Assembly (NCBI GenBank): GCA_965227255.1 | Contig: CBDDFS010000002.1 | Span: forward strand, 1,240,001 to 1,304,000 | Direction of reading: 5' to 3' | From: CBDDFS01 sp965227255 | GTDB taxonomy: Bacteria; Bacteroidota; Bacteroidia; Flavobacteriales_E; Vicingaceae | Length of the DNA: 64,000 bases | The notes under the pieces: model-generated | Databases searched by the model: none | The model's input: only the letters and a program-made list of their open reading frames with translations | Told to the model about the DNA's origin: nothing | In this document: piece after piece, positions 41,925-51,572 of the stretch | Layout of the letters: every line of letters starts with the position of its first letter | How positions within the stretch are numbered: position 1 is the stretch's first letter | Position numbers and translations under genes: made by a program

Positions 41925-43663
41925 TAAGCTCTGTATTTTTTTCTTCGCAAGAAGTTGAAGGAAATTCCAAACAAGATAACCAGAACCACCGGAGTAAGCA
42001 TGTTGAAAATCTGGTAATAGGTTTTTTCTTCGTCGATCTTAGTCTTGTCTAAAAGACGAATTAAAATTGTTCTTGACCTAACTACCATCAGCTCATCTTC
42101 TTCGCATAAATAATTTACAAGGTTGACAATGAAGTCTTTGTTACCATATTCCTGTCTTGTAAAACGATCCATGCCCAAGGGAAGTATTTGTCCATCGTTC
42201 CGAACATGATTTCTTATGATATCTCCGTCAGCAACCACAGCCATCTTAGTCGGGCGACTTTCTTTCATATAGAAACTTTCAGGAAATCTGGCAGGAAGTC
42301 GATCTTTGTAATTCGATTCAAAAATCCCTTCAAGAATGCCGGCAACGGCTTGGTTAGATCGATTAAACTGTTCCGGTTCCGGTTCGATTCTCGTAATTCC
42401 CAAATTGATCCTTACAGGAGAATAAACCAACTTAGTGTATGGCGAAGTTGTGAGCACAACTTCTTTCTTAATGCTGTCATTTCCTACAAAGTCGAGAGTA
42501 CTCGCGAATTCGCCTTTAACCACATTGAGGTTGTTCACTACAGGGTGACCGGGAACAGGATTCAACAATGGGAAATAATACCAGGGGAATAATTCATATC
42601 GCGGCTGATTACCCAACATTCCAACCGGTAGAGGAATCATGGCGGCCTGAATATCCATCACCAAATTCGGATTCAATCTAACGCCGTACTTAAAAAGTTG
42701 ATCGTTCAGATTCAGATCCATGGCAATGCCCATGGTTTCGTCGGAAGTGGTTAGACTGTCCATTTCTGCTTTCACAGGATCAATGAGCCAAAGAATTTTT
42801 CCACCCAACATCAGGAATTGATCAATGATGAACTTGTCTTTTTCGCTGAACGCCGTATCGGGTTTTGCGATAATGATGGCATCAAATTTATTTCTTGATG
42901 TGAAGGTCAATGTGTCTTCTTCATCTACTGTGCGACTCGTGAGAGCATTAATTTCTTCATTGATTTTTACTCTCTCTACACCGTAGTATTCACTCAATGT
43001 ATAGGCGATATCGGCCGTTTCTTCTTTGCTGAGTTCACCATGACCTTCAATGAAGGCCACTTTTGGTTTTACCGGATTTTCAAGTTTCTGAATAGCATTG
43101 GACAGAGCATATTCAAGATTCTCCACAGAAGAATTCAATACTTCTTCCGGATCGGCTCCAAGACGACTTTGAAGAAGATCAATGGTTGTTTCTCTTCCTT
43201 TATAGGATATCACTGCTCCCGGCCAAATGATCTTATTTTCAACGCCATCTTCTTCTTTTACTTTCAGATCTGTTGGTCGAAGGCCTTTTTTCATCAACTC
43301 CCGATATATATTGTTTCGGATCTCTTCATCCGGATTTTCGGATGGATTAATGAATTCGTATTCGATGCGCCCACTTTCCCCATAAGCTCTGAATTCATCC
43401 AGCATTTCACGGGTCTCATTTCTGAGACGTTTGAATCCGGAAGGAAATTCACCTTCCAAATAAACCTTGAAGAAAACCACATCATCCAGATCATCGATGA
43501 GTTTTTTAGTCGGATCGGAAAGGCTGTATCTTTTCTCTGTCGTAAGATCAAATCGATCAAAAACGAAAGAAGAAATGTAGTTGATCAGGAAAATGATAAG
43601 CACACCTGCGATTAGCGCAGTGATGTCATTCTTCTTTCGATTGTTCTTTTTCTTCTCTACCAT
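41924..43663 (-). CDS. gldG: Gliding motility ABC transporter auxiliary protein
   Basis: This 579-residue protein has an N-terminal membrane helix (ITALIAGVLIIFLINYISSF) and then RFDLTTEKRYSLSDPTKKLI, the conserved start of GldG. A long periplasmic region follows (VAFIEGHGELSKEE, LGGKILWLIDPV), and a C-terminal helix before a basic tail. With GldF and the ATPase GldA it forms an ABC transporter needed for gliding in many Bacteroidota. It overlaps gldF by 7 bp. gldA is not in the window. Confidence 0.9.
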   Translation of the reverse strand: MVEKKKNNRKKNDITALIAGVLIIFLINYISSFVFDRFDLTTEKRYSLSDPTKKLIDDLDDVVFFKVYLEGEFPSGFKRLRNETREMLDEFRAYGESGRIEYEFINPSENPDEEIRNNIYRELMKKGLRPTDLKVKEEDGVENKIIWPGAVISYKGRETTIDLLQSRLGADPEEVLNSSVENLEYALSNAIQKLENPVKPKVAFIEGHGELSKEETADIAYTLSEYYGVERVKINEEINALTSRTVDEEDTLTFTSRNKFDAIIIAKPDTAFSEKDKFIIDQFLMLGGKILWLIDPVKAEMDSLTTSDETMGIAMDLNLNDQLFKYGVRLNPNLVMDIQAAMIPLPVGMLGNQPRYELFPWYYFPLLNPVPGHPVVNNLNVVKGEFASTLDFVGNDSIKKEVVLTTSPYTKLVYSPVRINLGITRIEPEPEQFNRSNQAVAGILEGIFESNYKDRLPARFPESFYMKESRPTKMAVVADGDIIRNHVRNDGQILPLGMDRFTRQEYGNKDFIVNLVNYLCEEDELMVVRSRTILIRLLDKTKIDEEKTYYQIFNMLTPVVLVILFGISFNFLRRKKYRA

Positions 43664-44388
43664 TTTCTGCTGCTGATTACGGTTTTCGTGAGAAGAATAA
43701 AGAAGAAAGTAAGAGAAATGAAATAGATCATATCCCTGGTGTCCAGAACACCACGACTCATAGATAAGTAGTGTTCGTTGATGCCGAATTTGACGATATA
43801 GATCTGAAGATCCTGAAGGGCATTTATCGTTGCCAGTGATTCAAGTCCGGCGTAAAAAATGAAACAGAGAATCACTCCAAGAATGAATGCAATGATCTGG
43901 TTGTCGGTTACGGAAGAAGCAAATATGCCCATCGCCACATAAGCCGAACCCAGAAAAATAAGACCGATGTAACTTCCCCATGTCGCACCCATGTCGATGT
44001 TACCTACCGGATTTCCTAACTGATATACTGAATAGAAGTAAATCAATGCGGGTAAAACGGAGAACAGTACAAGGACCAGTCCTGCCAAAAATTTTGCCAG
44101 AATGATCTGGAACTCTGACAGAGGTTTTGTGATCAAAAGTTCAAGTGTACCGGCTTTCTTTTCCTCGGCAAAAGACCTCATGGTTATAGCCGGAATCAGG
44201 AATAGGAACACCCATGGAGCCAGATTGAAAAAAGTATTCAACTGAGCATAACCCGATTCAAGCACGTTCATTTCTCCAGGGAAAACCCACATGAAAAGGC
44301 CAAGTATCGACAAAAAAACAATGATGGTTATATAACCGATCAGTGAGCCCAGGAAAACGTTGATTTCTTTTCTGAGAAGTGAAAACAT
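43657..44388 (-). CDS. gldF: Gliding motility ABC transporter permease
   Basis: This 243-residue ABC-2 type permease has six hydrophobic helices. Motifs include MRSFAEEKKAGTLELLITKP, a hallmark of this permease class. The ATG at 44388 matches homologues, although the frame is open 14 codons upstream. It is first in the operon gldF-gldG-DUF4340. A good promoter ends 8 nt before the ATG. Confidence 0.92.
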   Translation of the reverse strand: MFSLLRKEINVFLGSLIGYITIIVFLSILGLFMWVFPGEMNVLESGYAQLNTFFNLAPWVFLFLIPAITMRSFAEEKKAGTLELLITKPLSEFQIILAKFLAGLVLVLFSVLPALIYFYSVYQLGNPVGNIDMGATWGSYIGLIFLGSAYVAMGIFASSVTDNQIIAFILGVILCFIFYAGLESLATINALQDLQIYIVKFGINEHYLSMSRGVLDTRDMIYFISLTFFFILLTKTVISSRKW

Positions 44389-44396
44389 ATGGCCGC

Positions 44397-44424
44397 CAAA
44401 AATACGAGAATTTAAAAAGTCAAA
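44397..44424 (-). promoter_or_regulatory. gldF promoter (TTTG-16-TATTTTTG)
   Basis: Read on the minus strand, TTTG (44424-44421) and a perfect TATTTTTG box (44404-44397) are separated by 16 nt. The box ends 8 nt before the gldF ATG, so the leader would be only a few nucleotides long. The TTTG lies within an AAGTCAAA word repeat. Confidence 0.6.
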
Positions 44425-44455
44425 AGTCAAAGCTCAGAAGTCAAAATTAAAAAGT
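44411..44455. repeat. Degenerate AAGTCAAA word repeat tract
   Basis: Three to four degenerate copies of AAGTCAAA lie in the divergent gldF/lysC gap, with intervening A-rich sequence. It belongs to the same class as the other short-word tracts in this window. Confidence 0.55.
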
Positions 44456-44520
44456 TTGAATTGTACGTTCCAGACTGCTATAAATCATATTTCCTGAATT
44501 AGGAATCTCGAATCAATGCC

Positions 44521-44528
44521 TATCTTTG
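44521..44528 (+). promoter_or_regulatory. lysC -7 box (TATCTTTG)
   Basis: TATCTTTG matches TAnnTTTG exactly, 27 nt before the lysC ATG at 44556. No clear -33 TTTG is visible at 17-23 nt upstream. Confidence 0.5.
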
Positions 44529-44555
44529 CGGCCGTTTTCAATTAATCTTTCAGAA

Positions 44556-45866
44556 ATGATCATTCAGAAGTTCGGTGGTACTTCCGTAGGCAGCGCAGAG
44601 CGAATACGTGAGGTAGGCAGACTCATCAATGACGGTCAGCAAAAGATCGTGGTGTTGTCAGCTATGTCGGGTACGACAAATAAGTTGGTGGAAATTGCTC
44701 AGTTTCTGTATGTTAAGAAACACGAAGAAGCCAATTCTGCAATTGATGAACTTCATGAAAATTATAAAGGTGTTGTAAATACACTCTTTTCAAGCAAAGA
44801 AATGAAAGAGAAAGCCGGTGAAATGATCGAGCTTCATTTCAATCGTCTGCGAGCTTATACACAGGATCTTTTCACCATCTACGAAGAACGAGCTATTCTG
44901 GCATTGGGTGAGCTTACTTCCACAGCATTATTGCATTACCACCTTGAGGAAGAAGGTGTTTCTTCTGTTCTACTTCCGGCTCTCAATTTCATGAGGATCG
45001 ATAAGGAAGGTGAACCCGATGACTTTTACATCAAGCAGAATCTGGAAAGAGAATTGGAACCGAATAAAGATAAAAAGCTTTTTATCACCCAAGGCTTTAT
45101 CTGCAGAAATGCTTTTGGTGAAGTCGACAACCTGAAAAGAGGGGGCAGTGATTATACTGCCAGTATAATTGGGGCTGCATTGAAGGCTGAAGAAATTCAG
45201 ATCTGGACAGATATTGACGGATTTCACAACAATGATCCAAGATATGTAGAAGGTACTCAGGCAATTGAAAGATTGTCATTCGACGAAGCAGCGGAACTCG
45301 CCTATTTTGGCGCGAAGATCTTGCACCCTGCCAGCGTGACCCCGGCAAAAAAGAATAATATCTCGGTTCGACTAAAGAACACAATGAATCCCAACGCCTC
45401 AGGCACTTTGCTCACAGCAGATGGCGAAGGCGAAGGAATTAAGGCGATAGCGGCAAAAGATGGAATTACTGCGGTGAAGATCAAATCAGGAAGGATGCTT
45501 TTGGCATATGGATTCATGAGAAAAGTCTTTGAAATTTTCGAGACTTATAAGACTTCGATCGACCTTATCACCACGTCAGAGGTAACGGTTTCATTGACCA
45601 TCGATGATACTTCGCGCCTTTCAGATATTATGGCTGATCTCAAAAAATACGGAAGTGTTGAAGTGGAAGAGAATCAGACCATCATTTGTGTTGTGGGCAA
45701 TTTCATTTCAGAAAGTAAAGGATTTGCGCTCAAGATCTTTGATGCCTTAAAAGATGTTCCAATTCGAATGATCTCTTACGGTGGAAGTCGACATAACATT
45801 TCAATTTTGGTCAGCCAGGAATACAAGGAAAAAGCGCTTAACGAACTAAATAAAAAGCTCTTTTAG
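44556..45866 (+). CDS. lysC: Aspartate kinase
   Basis: This 436-residue enzyme phosphorylates aspartate, the first step of lysine, threonine and methionine synthesis. The start MIIQKFGGTSVGSAERI is the conserved kinase motif. GFICRNAFGEVDNLKRGGSDY and IWTDIDGFHNNDPRYV follow. C-terminal ACT domains (about 300-436) suggest feedback control. A frame extension of 10 codons would include the -7 box, so 44556 is preferred. It is followed by lysA after 1 bp. Confidence 0.93.
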   Translation: MIIQKFGGTSVGSAERIREVGRLINDGQQKIVVLSAMSGTTNKLVEIAQFLYVKKHEEANSAIDELHENYKGVVNTLFSSKEMKEKAGEMIELHFNRLRAYTQDLFTIYEERAILALGELTSTALLHYHLEEEGVSSVLLPALNFMRIDKEGEPDDFYIKQNLERELEPNKDKKLFITQGFICRNAFGEVDNLKRGGSDYTASIIGAALKAEEIQIWTDIDGFHNNDPRYVEGTQAIERLSFDEAAELAYFGAKILHPASVTPAKKNNISVRLKNTMNPNASGTLLTADGEGEGIKAIAAKDGITAVKIKSGRMLLAYGFMRKVFEIFETYKTSIDLITTSEVTVSLTIDDTSRLSDIMADLKKYGSVEVEENQTIICVVGNFISESKGFALKIFDALKDVPIRMISYGGSRHNISILVSQEYKEKALNELNKKLF

Positions 45867-45867
45867 G

Positions 45868-47037
45868 ATGACGGAATATTTTGTGAAAGGGATAAAAGAG
45901 AAGAATACTCCATATTTCTATTACAATATGGAAGTGCTGGATGATACTTTGCAGTCTTGCAAGGAAGCGGCAGATCATTTTGGATATCACATTCATTACG
46001 CGCTCAAAGCGAATTCCAATGATGAAATACTGAAACACATATCGGGTCGGGGTTTTGGCGCAGATTGTGTGAGTGGCAATGAAATTCTGAAGGCCATCGA
46101 AACGGGTTTCAAGAAAGAAGAGATCGCATTTGCCGGAGTGGGGAAATCTGATGAGGAGATCGAACTCGGACTAGAGAACGACATTTTCACTTTCAATGTT
46201 GAATCGGCGGTGGAGATGGAAGTGATCAATGAGATCGCCGGTAGGATGGGTAAGAAGGCCAGGATTGCCTTGAGACTGAATCCAAATGTAAATGCCAAGA
46301 CCCATGAATATATAACCACCGGACTGGAGGAGAATAAATTTGGAATCAATACATGGGAGCTGGAGTCGGTTCTTGAAAAGCTGAAGCAATCGAAGAACCT
46401 CGAATTGACCGGGCTACATTTTCATATTGGTTCTCAGGTCACAGATCTCAGTGTATATCGTGGACTCTGTTTGAGGATAAATGAGATTCAGAAATGGTTC
46501 ATAGATCGTCATATCATCACTGATCATATAAATGTTGGAGGAGGTTTAGGAATCGATTATGAAAATCCGGATGAAAATATGATTCCTGATTTTGTATCCT
46601 TCTTCTCAGTATTCAAGGAGCATCTTGAGCTCAGACCGCGACAAAGTCTTCACTTTGAATTGGGCCGATCTCTTGTTGGTCAGTGCGGGAGCTTGATAAC
46701 GAAAGTTTTATACGTGAAGGAAGGTATCAATGTCAACTTTGCCATTGTGGATGGGGGAATGACGGAATTGATCCGTCCGGCTTTGTATCAGAGTTATCAT
46801 AAGATCGAAAAGATCAATGGTGAAGTGAAAGAAGATGACGTGAAGAGATATGACGTGGTTGGACCCATTTGTGAATCTTCCGATTGCTTTGGAAAATCGG
46901 TGCTTTTACCCGAACTTAAACGCGGTGATTATATGGCCATTCGTTCGGCCGGTGCATATGGTGAAGTCATGTCTTCTTCCTACAATTTGAGAAGTAAGGC
47001 AAATGCACATTATGTTAAAGAAGGAAAATTTATATAG
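45868..47037 (+). CDS. lysA: Diaminopimelate decarboxylase
   Basis: This 389-residue PLP enzyme catalyses the last step of lysine synthesis, from meso-diaminopimelate to lysine. The PLP lysine lies in HYALKANSNDEIL. GLHFHIGSQV, INVGGGLGIDYENP and GPICESSDCFGK are typical alanine-racemase-fold decarboxylase motifs. It is tightly coupled to lysC (1-bp gap) and to the aminopeptidase gene behind it (no gap). Confidence 0.93.
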   Translation: MTEYFVKGIKEKNTPYFYYNMEVLDDTLQSCKEAADHFGYHIHYALKANSNDEILKHISGRGFGADCVSGNEILKAIETGFKKEEIAFAGVGKSDEEIELGLENDIFTFNVESAVEMEVINEIAGRMGKKARIALRLNPNVNAKTHEYITTGLEENKFGINTWELESVLEKLKQSKNLELTGLHFHIGSQVTDLSVYRGLCLRINEIQKWFIDRHIITDHINVGGGLGIDYENPDENMIPDFVSFFSVFKEHLELRPRQSLHFELGRSLVGQCGSLITKVLYVKEGINVNFAIVDGGMTELIRPALYQSYHKIEKINGEVKEDDVKRYDVVGPICESSDCFGKSVLLPELKRGDYMAIRSAGAYGEVMSSSYNLRSKANAHYVKEGKFI

Positions 47038-49461
47038 ATGAAGACAGGCAGGATTTTATTGTTTTTGGCAATGGTACTGTGCGCTCAGTACATGATGGCG
47101 CAGACCAAGAAGAATATTTATTATTTCGATGAGAAATCAGTTCCAAGAGAACACCCCCTCGATTACCAACATCTGAAGCTGGAAGTTGATTTTGAACCAG
47201 AGCAGGGAAAGGTAAACGGACAGGTAACTCATGATTTCAAAGTGCTTGCCTGGAAGGTTGATTCAGCATACATCGATGGTCCCGGAATCAAAATTGAAGA
47301 GATCACCCTTGACGACGAAAAAATAAACTATCGAAGAAAAAAAGATGGTTTCATGCTCTTCTTCAATCAATCATTGAAGTCAAATGAAATTCACCGTTTA
47401 AAGATCAAGTACAATGCCACTCCAAAGAAGGGTATTTACTTCATTGGCTGGAATGATAAGACCGGCAGATCCAGAAAGCAAATTTGGACTCAGGGTCAGG
47501 GAATCGACAACCGACATTGGATTCCGATGTATGATCTTCCGAATGATAAGGTCACAACGGAAGTAATTGTTACGATGGATTCGAAGTATAAAGTGCTTTC
47601 TAATGGGGCTCTTATAAATGAGAAAAAGAACAAGGACGGAACAACGATATGGCATTATAAGATGAAATTGCCTCACACCACTTATTTGATCATGTTGGGA
47701 ATTGGTGAATACGAGATAAAAAAGACAAAATCTCCAAGCGGTGTGCCAATGCACTTTTATTACTATGCCGATTGGGAAGACAGGGTGGAGCCAACCTATA
47801 AGTTTTCTGAAGACATGATGCGATTCATGGAAGAGGAAACGGGCATTCCTTATCCCTGGGGAACATATTCTCAGATTCCCGTTCAGGACTTCCTTTATGG
47901 TGCGATGGAAAATACATCCGCTACGATCTATGGTGACTTCTATATGGTGGATGAAAGAACATACCTGGATCGAAACTATGTGAGAGTAAATGCTCATGAA
48001 CTAGCTCACCAATGGTTCGGTGATTATGTGTCGGCGAGAACTTCAACCCACACATGGTTACAGGAAAGTTTTGCAACGCATTACGATTTGAAATATCAGG
48101 GTGTGGCATTTGGCCAGGATTATTACCACTGGGCAAGAAGAAAAGCGGCCCAGGCATCAATTATGGCATCGAAAAAAGATTTTAAGCCTTTGATGCACAG
48201 TTCAGCCGGTACGGCCAGACATTATCCTAAAGGATCATATGTTCTTCAAATGCTGCGCGATGTTGCGGGAAATGAAAACTATAAGATTGCCATTAATTAT
48301 TATTTGAAGAAGCATGGATTGAAGAATGTGGATTCGCATGACCTGCTGATCTCATTCCACGAAGCAGTTGGTTTATCCCTCGACTGGTTTTGGGAGGAAT
48401 GGGTTTATCACGGTGGCGAGCCTTATTACAAGGTAGAATTTGAAACGAGTCACCACGGAGAGGACCACTACGGCAGGTTCATTGTTGAACAGGTTCATGA
48501 AGTCAATGAACTGACGGGTCTATTCAAGATGCCGATTGATTTTGAAGTCCATTTTGAAGATGGAAGCAAGGTAGAGGAAAGAGTCTGGATCGAAAATCAA
48601 AACCACATTATTGATTTTGAGATTCCGGCTGGAAAGAATATTTCCTACGCTCTGTTTGATGCTGGTAGTAAGGTGCTGAAGCAGGTTGATTTTGAAAAGC
48701 CGTTTGATATGTTAATTCATCAGGCTGTGAAGGCAGAAAACGTTCTCGACAGATATGATGCTGTAAAGGCCTTGAGTAATACTCCTATCGATATTAAGAG
48801 AACAGCCCTTGGATCCATTTTTGAAAGTGATGACTTTCATGCTGTAAGAACCGAAGCTTTCAGACAGTTGATGTTTGATCCACAGAGTGCAGAGATCTGG
48901 AAATTAGCCCTGACAGATAAAGACCATGAAGTTAGAAAGGCGGCGGTGAAATATACTGCAGCGATAAGACCAGAATTGATGGCTGAATATGAGGCATTGT
49001 TGATGGATCAATCCTATGAGATTGTCGAGATGACTTTGTCAAAACTTTGTGCTGAATATGAAGGGACTGAAAAGGTTCATGAATACCTGGAAATGACGGC
49101 CGGATTGGAAGGAAACAATGAGCGCAATGTTTTAATCACTTGGTTGCAAATCGATTATTACGAGCACAATACTCAGGAAAGTCTTAATAAACTTATCGAT
49201 ATGACTGGATCTAGTTTTGAATTCCGAACCAGGGTGAAGGCGGCTCAGACATTGAAAGCCTTGAATCATATGGATGAGAAATTTTTGGCCAATCTTTTCG
49301 AAGGAAATTTCAGTTACAATGCCCGTCTTCGTTCTCCAATGAAGAATATACTTGACTATTATGCCTCAACTCTTGATGGCAAGAAAATGATCAAAGAAGC
49401 CATTGAAAAAGGGGAGTGGAATGAATGGGAGAAAAAGAGACTGAATCTGATCAAAATGTAA
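47038..49461 (+). CDS. M1 family aminopeptidase with C-terminal HEAT-like repeats
   Basis: This 807-residue exported zinc aminopeptidase has a signal peptide (ending YMMAQ). The exopeptidase motif GAMEN is at 288-292, and the zinc site is HELAH at 320-324 with Glu343 (QESFATHYD). The part after about 540 is helical, with HEAT-like repeats (ALTDKDHEVRKAAVKYTAA). It begins immediately after the lysA stop, so it is likely expressed with the lysine genes. It cleaves N-terminal residues from peptides, probably in the periplasm. Confidence 0.92.
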   Translation: MKTGRILLFLAMVLCAQYMMAQTKKNIYYFDEKSVPREHPLDYQHLKLEVDFEPEQGKVNGQVTHDFKVLAWKVDSAYIDGPGIKIEEITLDDEKINYRRKKDGFMLFFNQSLKSNEIHRLKIKYNATPKKGIYFIGWNDKTGRSRKQIWTQGQGIDNRHWIPMYDLPNDKVTTEVIVTMDSKYKVLSNGALINEKKNKDGTTIWHYKMKLPHTTYLIMLGIGEYEIKKTKSPSGVPMHFYYYADWEDRVEPTYKFSEDMMRFMEEETGIPYPWGTYSQIPVQDFLYGAMENTSATIYGDFYMVDERTYLDRNYVRVNAHELAHQWFGDYVSARTSTHTWLQESFATHYDLKYQGVAFGQDYYHWARRKAAQASIMASKKDFKPLMHSSAGTARHYPKGSYVLQMLRDVAGNENYKIAINYYLKKHGLKNVDSHDLLISFHEAVGLSLDWFWEEWVYHGGEPYYKVEFETSHHGEDHYGRFIVEQVHEVNELTGLFKMPIDFEVHFEDGSKVEERVWIENQNHIIDFEIPAGKNISYALFDAGSKVLKQVDFEKPFDMLIHQAVKAENVLDRYDAVKALSNTPIDIKRTALGSIFESDDFHAVRTEAFRQLMFDPQSAEIWKLALTDKDHEVRKAAVKYTAAIRPELMAEYEALLMDQSYEIVEMTLSKLCAEYEGTEKVHEYLEMTAGLEGNNERNVLITWLQIDYYEHNTQESLNKLIDMTGSSFEFRTRVKAAQTLKALNHMDEKFLANLFEGNFSYNARLRSPMKNILDYYASTLDGKKMIKEAIEKGEWNEWEKKRLNLIKM

Positions 49462-49536
49462 GGAAGATTTCATTTGTCAAAAACTGAACAAATGTAATTG
49501 GGCGATGTTCTTAGAATTGTATTCAAATTGAGAACA

Positions 49537-50538
49537 ATGAAAAGAATTTCCATATTCCTGTTTAGTAATCTCTTATTTATTACTTCCTGGGCACAGGTTC
49601 CAAAGAAGGTTGTAGTTGAGCACTTCACGAATACTCGCTGCAGTATATGTGCCTCGAGAAATCCAGGCTTCTATACCAACTTAAGCAATCACCCTGATGT
49701 CCTGCATGTGTCTGTGCATCCAAGCTCACCTTACTCAAGTTGTGTGTTGAATAATCACAATCCGGTTGAAAATGACGACCGAACAAAGTATTACGGTCAA
49801 TATGGATCAACACCAAAATTCACGATTCAGGGGAATAATGTACCGAGTAGTCAGAATACTTCAAATGCATCTTTATTTACTCCTTATACCGGTCAGACCA
49901 GCGAAGCAAGCATTTCGGTAAGTCACGATAAAAGCAGTGGGTCGGATATTGAAGTGAATGTATCCATCAAAACCGAGGCTTCGCATTCCTATGGAAATCT
50001 GAGAATGTTTGTGGCACTTGTTGAAGATACGGTGGCCTATGCCGCACCAAATGGAGAAAATGAACATTATGATGTCTTTAGAAAATCTATGACGGATATT
50101 GAAGGAGATGTGGTGAACCTTCCTGCTAACGTTGGCGATAGTCTGACATTTACATTTACTGAGAGTGTAAATTCTGACTGGAGTCTGAACAGAATGTATG
50201 CCCTTGTAATTCTTCAGGAAGAGTCGAATAAGGCCGTAGTACAATCCGGCGCTAGCATGTCAGAGCCAACTGGAAATCCAGTGGGAATTGCTGAATCAAA
50301 AGAATTTGAAGAGATTAAAATATACCCCAATCCCGCATCAAATGATTTGAATCTATATCTGCCAAATAAAGTAAATGAGATCAGCCTAAATAGCATTACA
50401 GGAGAAGTCGTTTATGCCGATATTCAAATTCAATCAGGCAACCACACAATCGATGTTTCAGATTTAACCAAGGGAATTTACTTCCTTCAAATAATAAACA
50501 GAGGAGAGGTATTCGTTCAGAAAGTAATAGTTAACTAA
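49537..50538 (+). CDS. Omp28-like T9SS protein with CxxC motif
   Basis: This 333-residue protein has a signal peptide (ending FITSWAQ). A thioredoxin-like N-terminal region carries Cys35 and Cys38 (TRCSICASRNPGF), matching Omp28-related proteins. A beta-sandwich follows, and then a T9SS type A sorting domain (IYPNPASNDLNLY, KGIYFLQI). An ATG 13 codons upstream lacks a signal peptide, so 49537 is chosen. It converges on prmC with an 8-bp overlap of coding ends. A surface-exposed redox-like or adhesive role is inferred. Confidence 0.82.
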   Translation: MKRISIFLFSNLLFITSWAQVPKKVVVEHFTNTRCSICASRNPGFYTNLSNHPDVLHVSVHPSSPYSSCVLNNHNPVENDDRTKYYGQYGSTPKFTIQGNNVPSSQNTSNASLFTPYTGQTSEASISVSHDKSSGSDIEVNVSIKTEASHSYGNLRMFVALVEDTVAYAAPNGENEHYDVFRKSMTDIEGDVVNLPANVGDSLTFTFTESVNSDWSLNRMYALVILQEESNKAVVQSGASMSEPTGNPVGIAESKEFEEIKIYPNPASNDLNLYLPNKVNEISLNSITGEVVYADIQIQSGNHTIDVSDLTKGIYFLQIINRGEVFVQKVIVN

Positions 50539-51415
50539 GACTTTTCGAAGCCCGTATCATTCGGTCTTTACCGTTGATATCCTTTCTTAATTGAATATCC
50601 TGAAAGCCCTTACTCTCAAGGGCTTTTTTCGTTTCAATTCCCAGTGCTTCATTGATCTCAAAATAAAGCACTCCATCTTCAGTCAAACTTTGAAGCGCGA
50701 AATCTGCTATGGCATTGTAAAAAACCATTGCGTCTTCATCCGGAACGAATAAGGCCGTATGCGGTTCGTTATCTACGACATTCATATGGAGACTTTCTTT
50801 TTCGGATTGACGCACATAAGGTGGATTGCTCACAATTATATGATATGGCGCCTTGTAACTACCTATTTTGGGATTCAGGATGTCGTCCTGAATAAAGTTT
50901 ACGTCTGTCCCGTTTAATTCAGCATTTGACCTGGCTATCATCAATGCTTCCTCTGATACGTCGCTTGCATGCACCTGAGCATGAGGTACACTGCTTTTCA
51001 ATGAAATTGGAATGCAACCACTGCCGGTTCCGATATCCAATATTTTAATTTTATCACCCCATCCTCCAATATTATCATCTTCCAAAATCCAATTCACCAA
51101 CTCCTCCGTCTCTTGTCTTGGAATCAAAACATGCTCATTTACTTTGAACGTTAAACCACAGAATTCCGTTTCACCAAATATGTATTGAATTGGCTTACCC
51201 TTTTTCAGATCCTTCGTCATGAAAACGATCTTCAATAATTCGGATTCAGTGAAGCGCACATCGGGATTTAATGCGAGAAATTTTGAATCGTAATTAAAGT
51301 AATGATCAAGGGCCAGTTTCACGAAGGTCCTGATCTCATTTTCGGGATATAAATCGCCTAGTTGAGTCAGGCAATACTCATAAATAGCTGGTAACGTGTT
51401 CGATTTGATCTTCAC
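50531..51415 (-). CDS. prmC: Release factor glutamine methyltransferase
   Basis: This 294-residue SAM-dependent enzyme methylates the Gln of the GGQ motif in peptide chain release factors. The SAM motif DIGTGSG is at 127-133 and the catalytic NPPY at 197-200 (VSNPPYVRQSE). The N-terminal helical domain contains PIQYIFGETEFCGL, typical of PrmC/HemK. The gene stands alone. Confidence 0.92.
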   Translation of the reverse strand: MKIKSNTLPAIYEYCLTQLGDLYPENEIRTFVKLALDHYFNYDSKFLALNPDVRFTESELLKIVFMTKDLKKGKPIQYIFGETEFCGLTFKVNEHVLIPRQETEELVNWILEDDNIGGWGDKIKILDIGTGSGCIPISLKSSVPHAQVHASDVSEEALMIARSNAELNGTDVNFIQDDILNPKIGSYKAPYHIIVSNPPYVRQSEKESLHMNVVDNEPHTALFVPDEDAMVFYNAIADFALQSLTEDGVLYFEINEALGIETKKALESKGFQDIQLRKDINGKDRMIRASKSLS

Positions 51416-51572
51416 AGCAACAAAAGTACACGATTCAAGGAGCTCCTGCTTTCAATTTGATCAAGATTCCATAAAACTTTAAAAATGAATTCGAAAAGCT
51501 TAAAAAAGGATATCCGCTGCTAAAAAGTTTGCCCATTGATATTCCAATAGGTCTATGTAAATTAGATACAAG

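Noticed and set aside
43040..43615. 191-codon ORF opposite gldG
   Set aside because: It is an antisense shadow of a clear gldG coding region.
47398..47997. 199-codon ORF opposite the M1 aminopeptidase
   Set aside because: It is an antisense frame over the catalytic region of a well-conserved gene.
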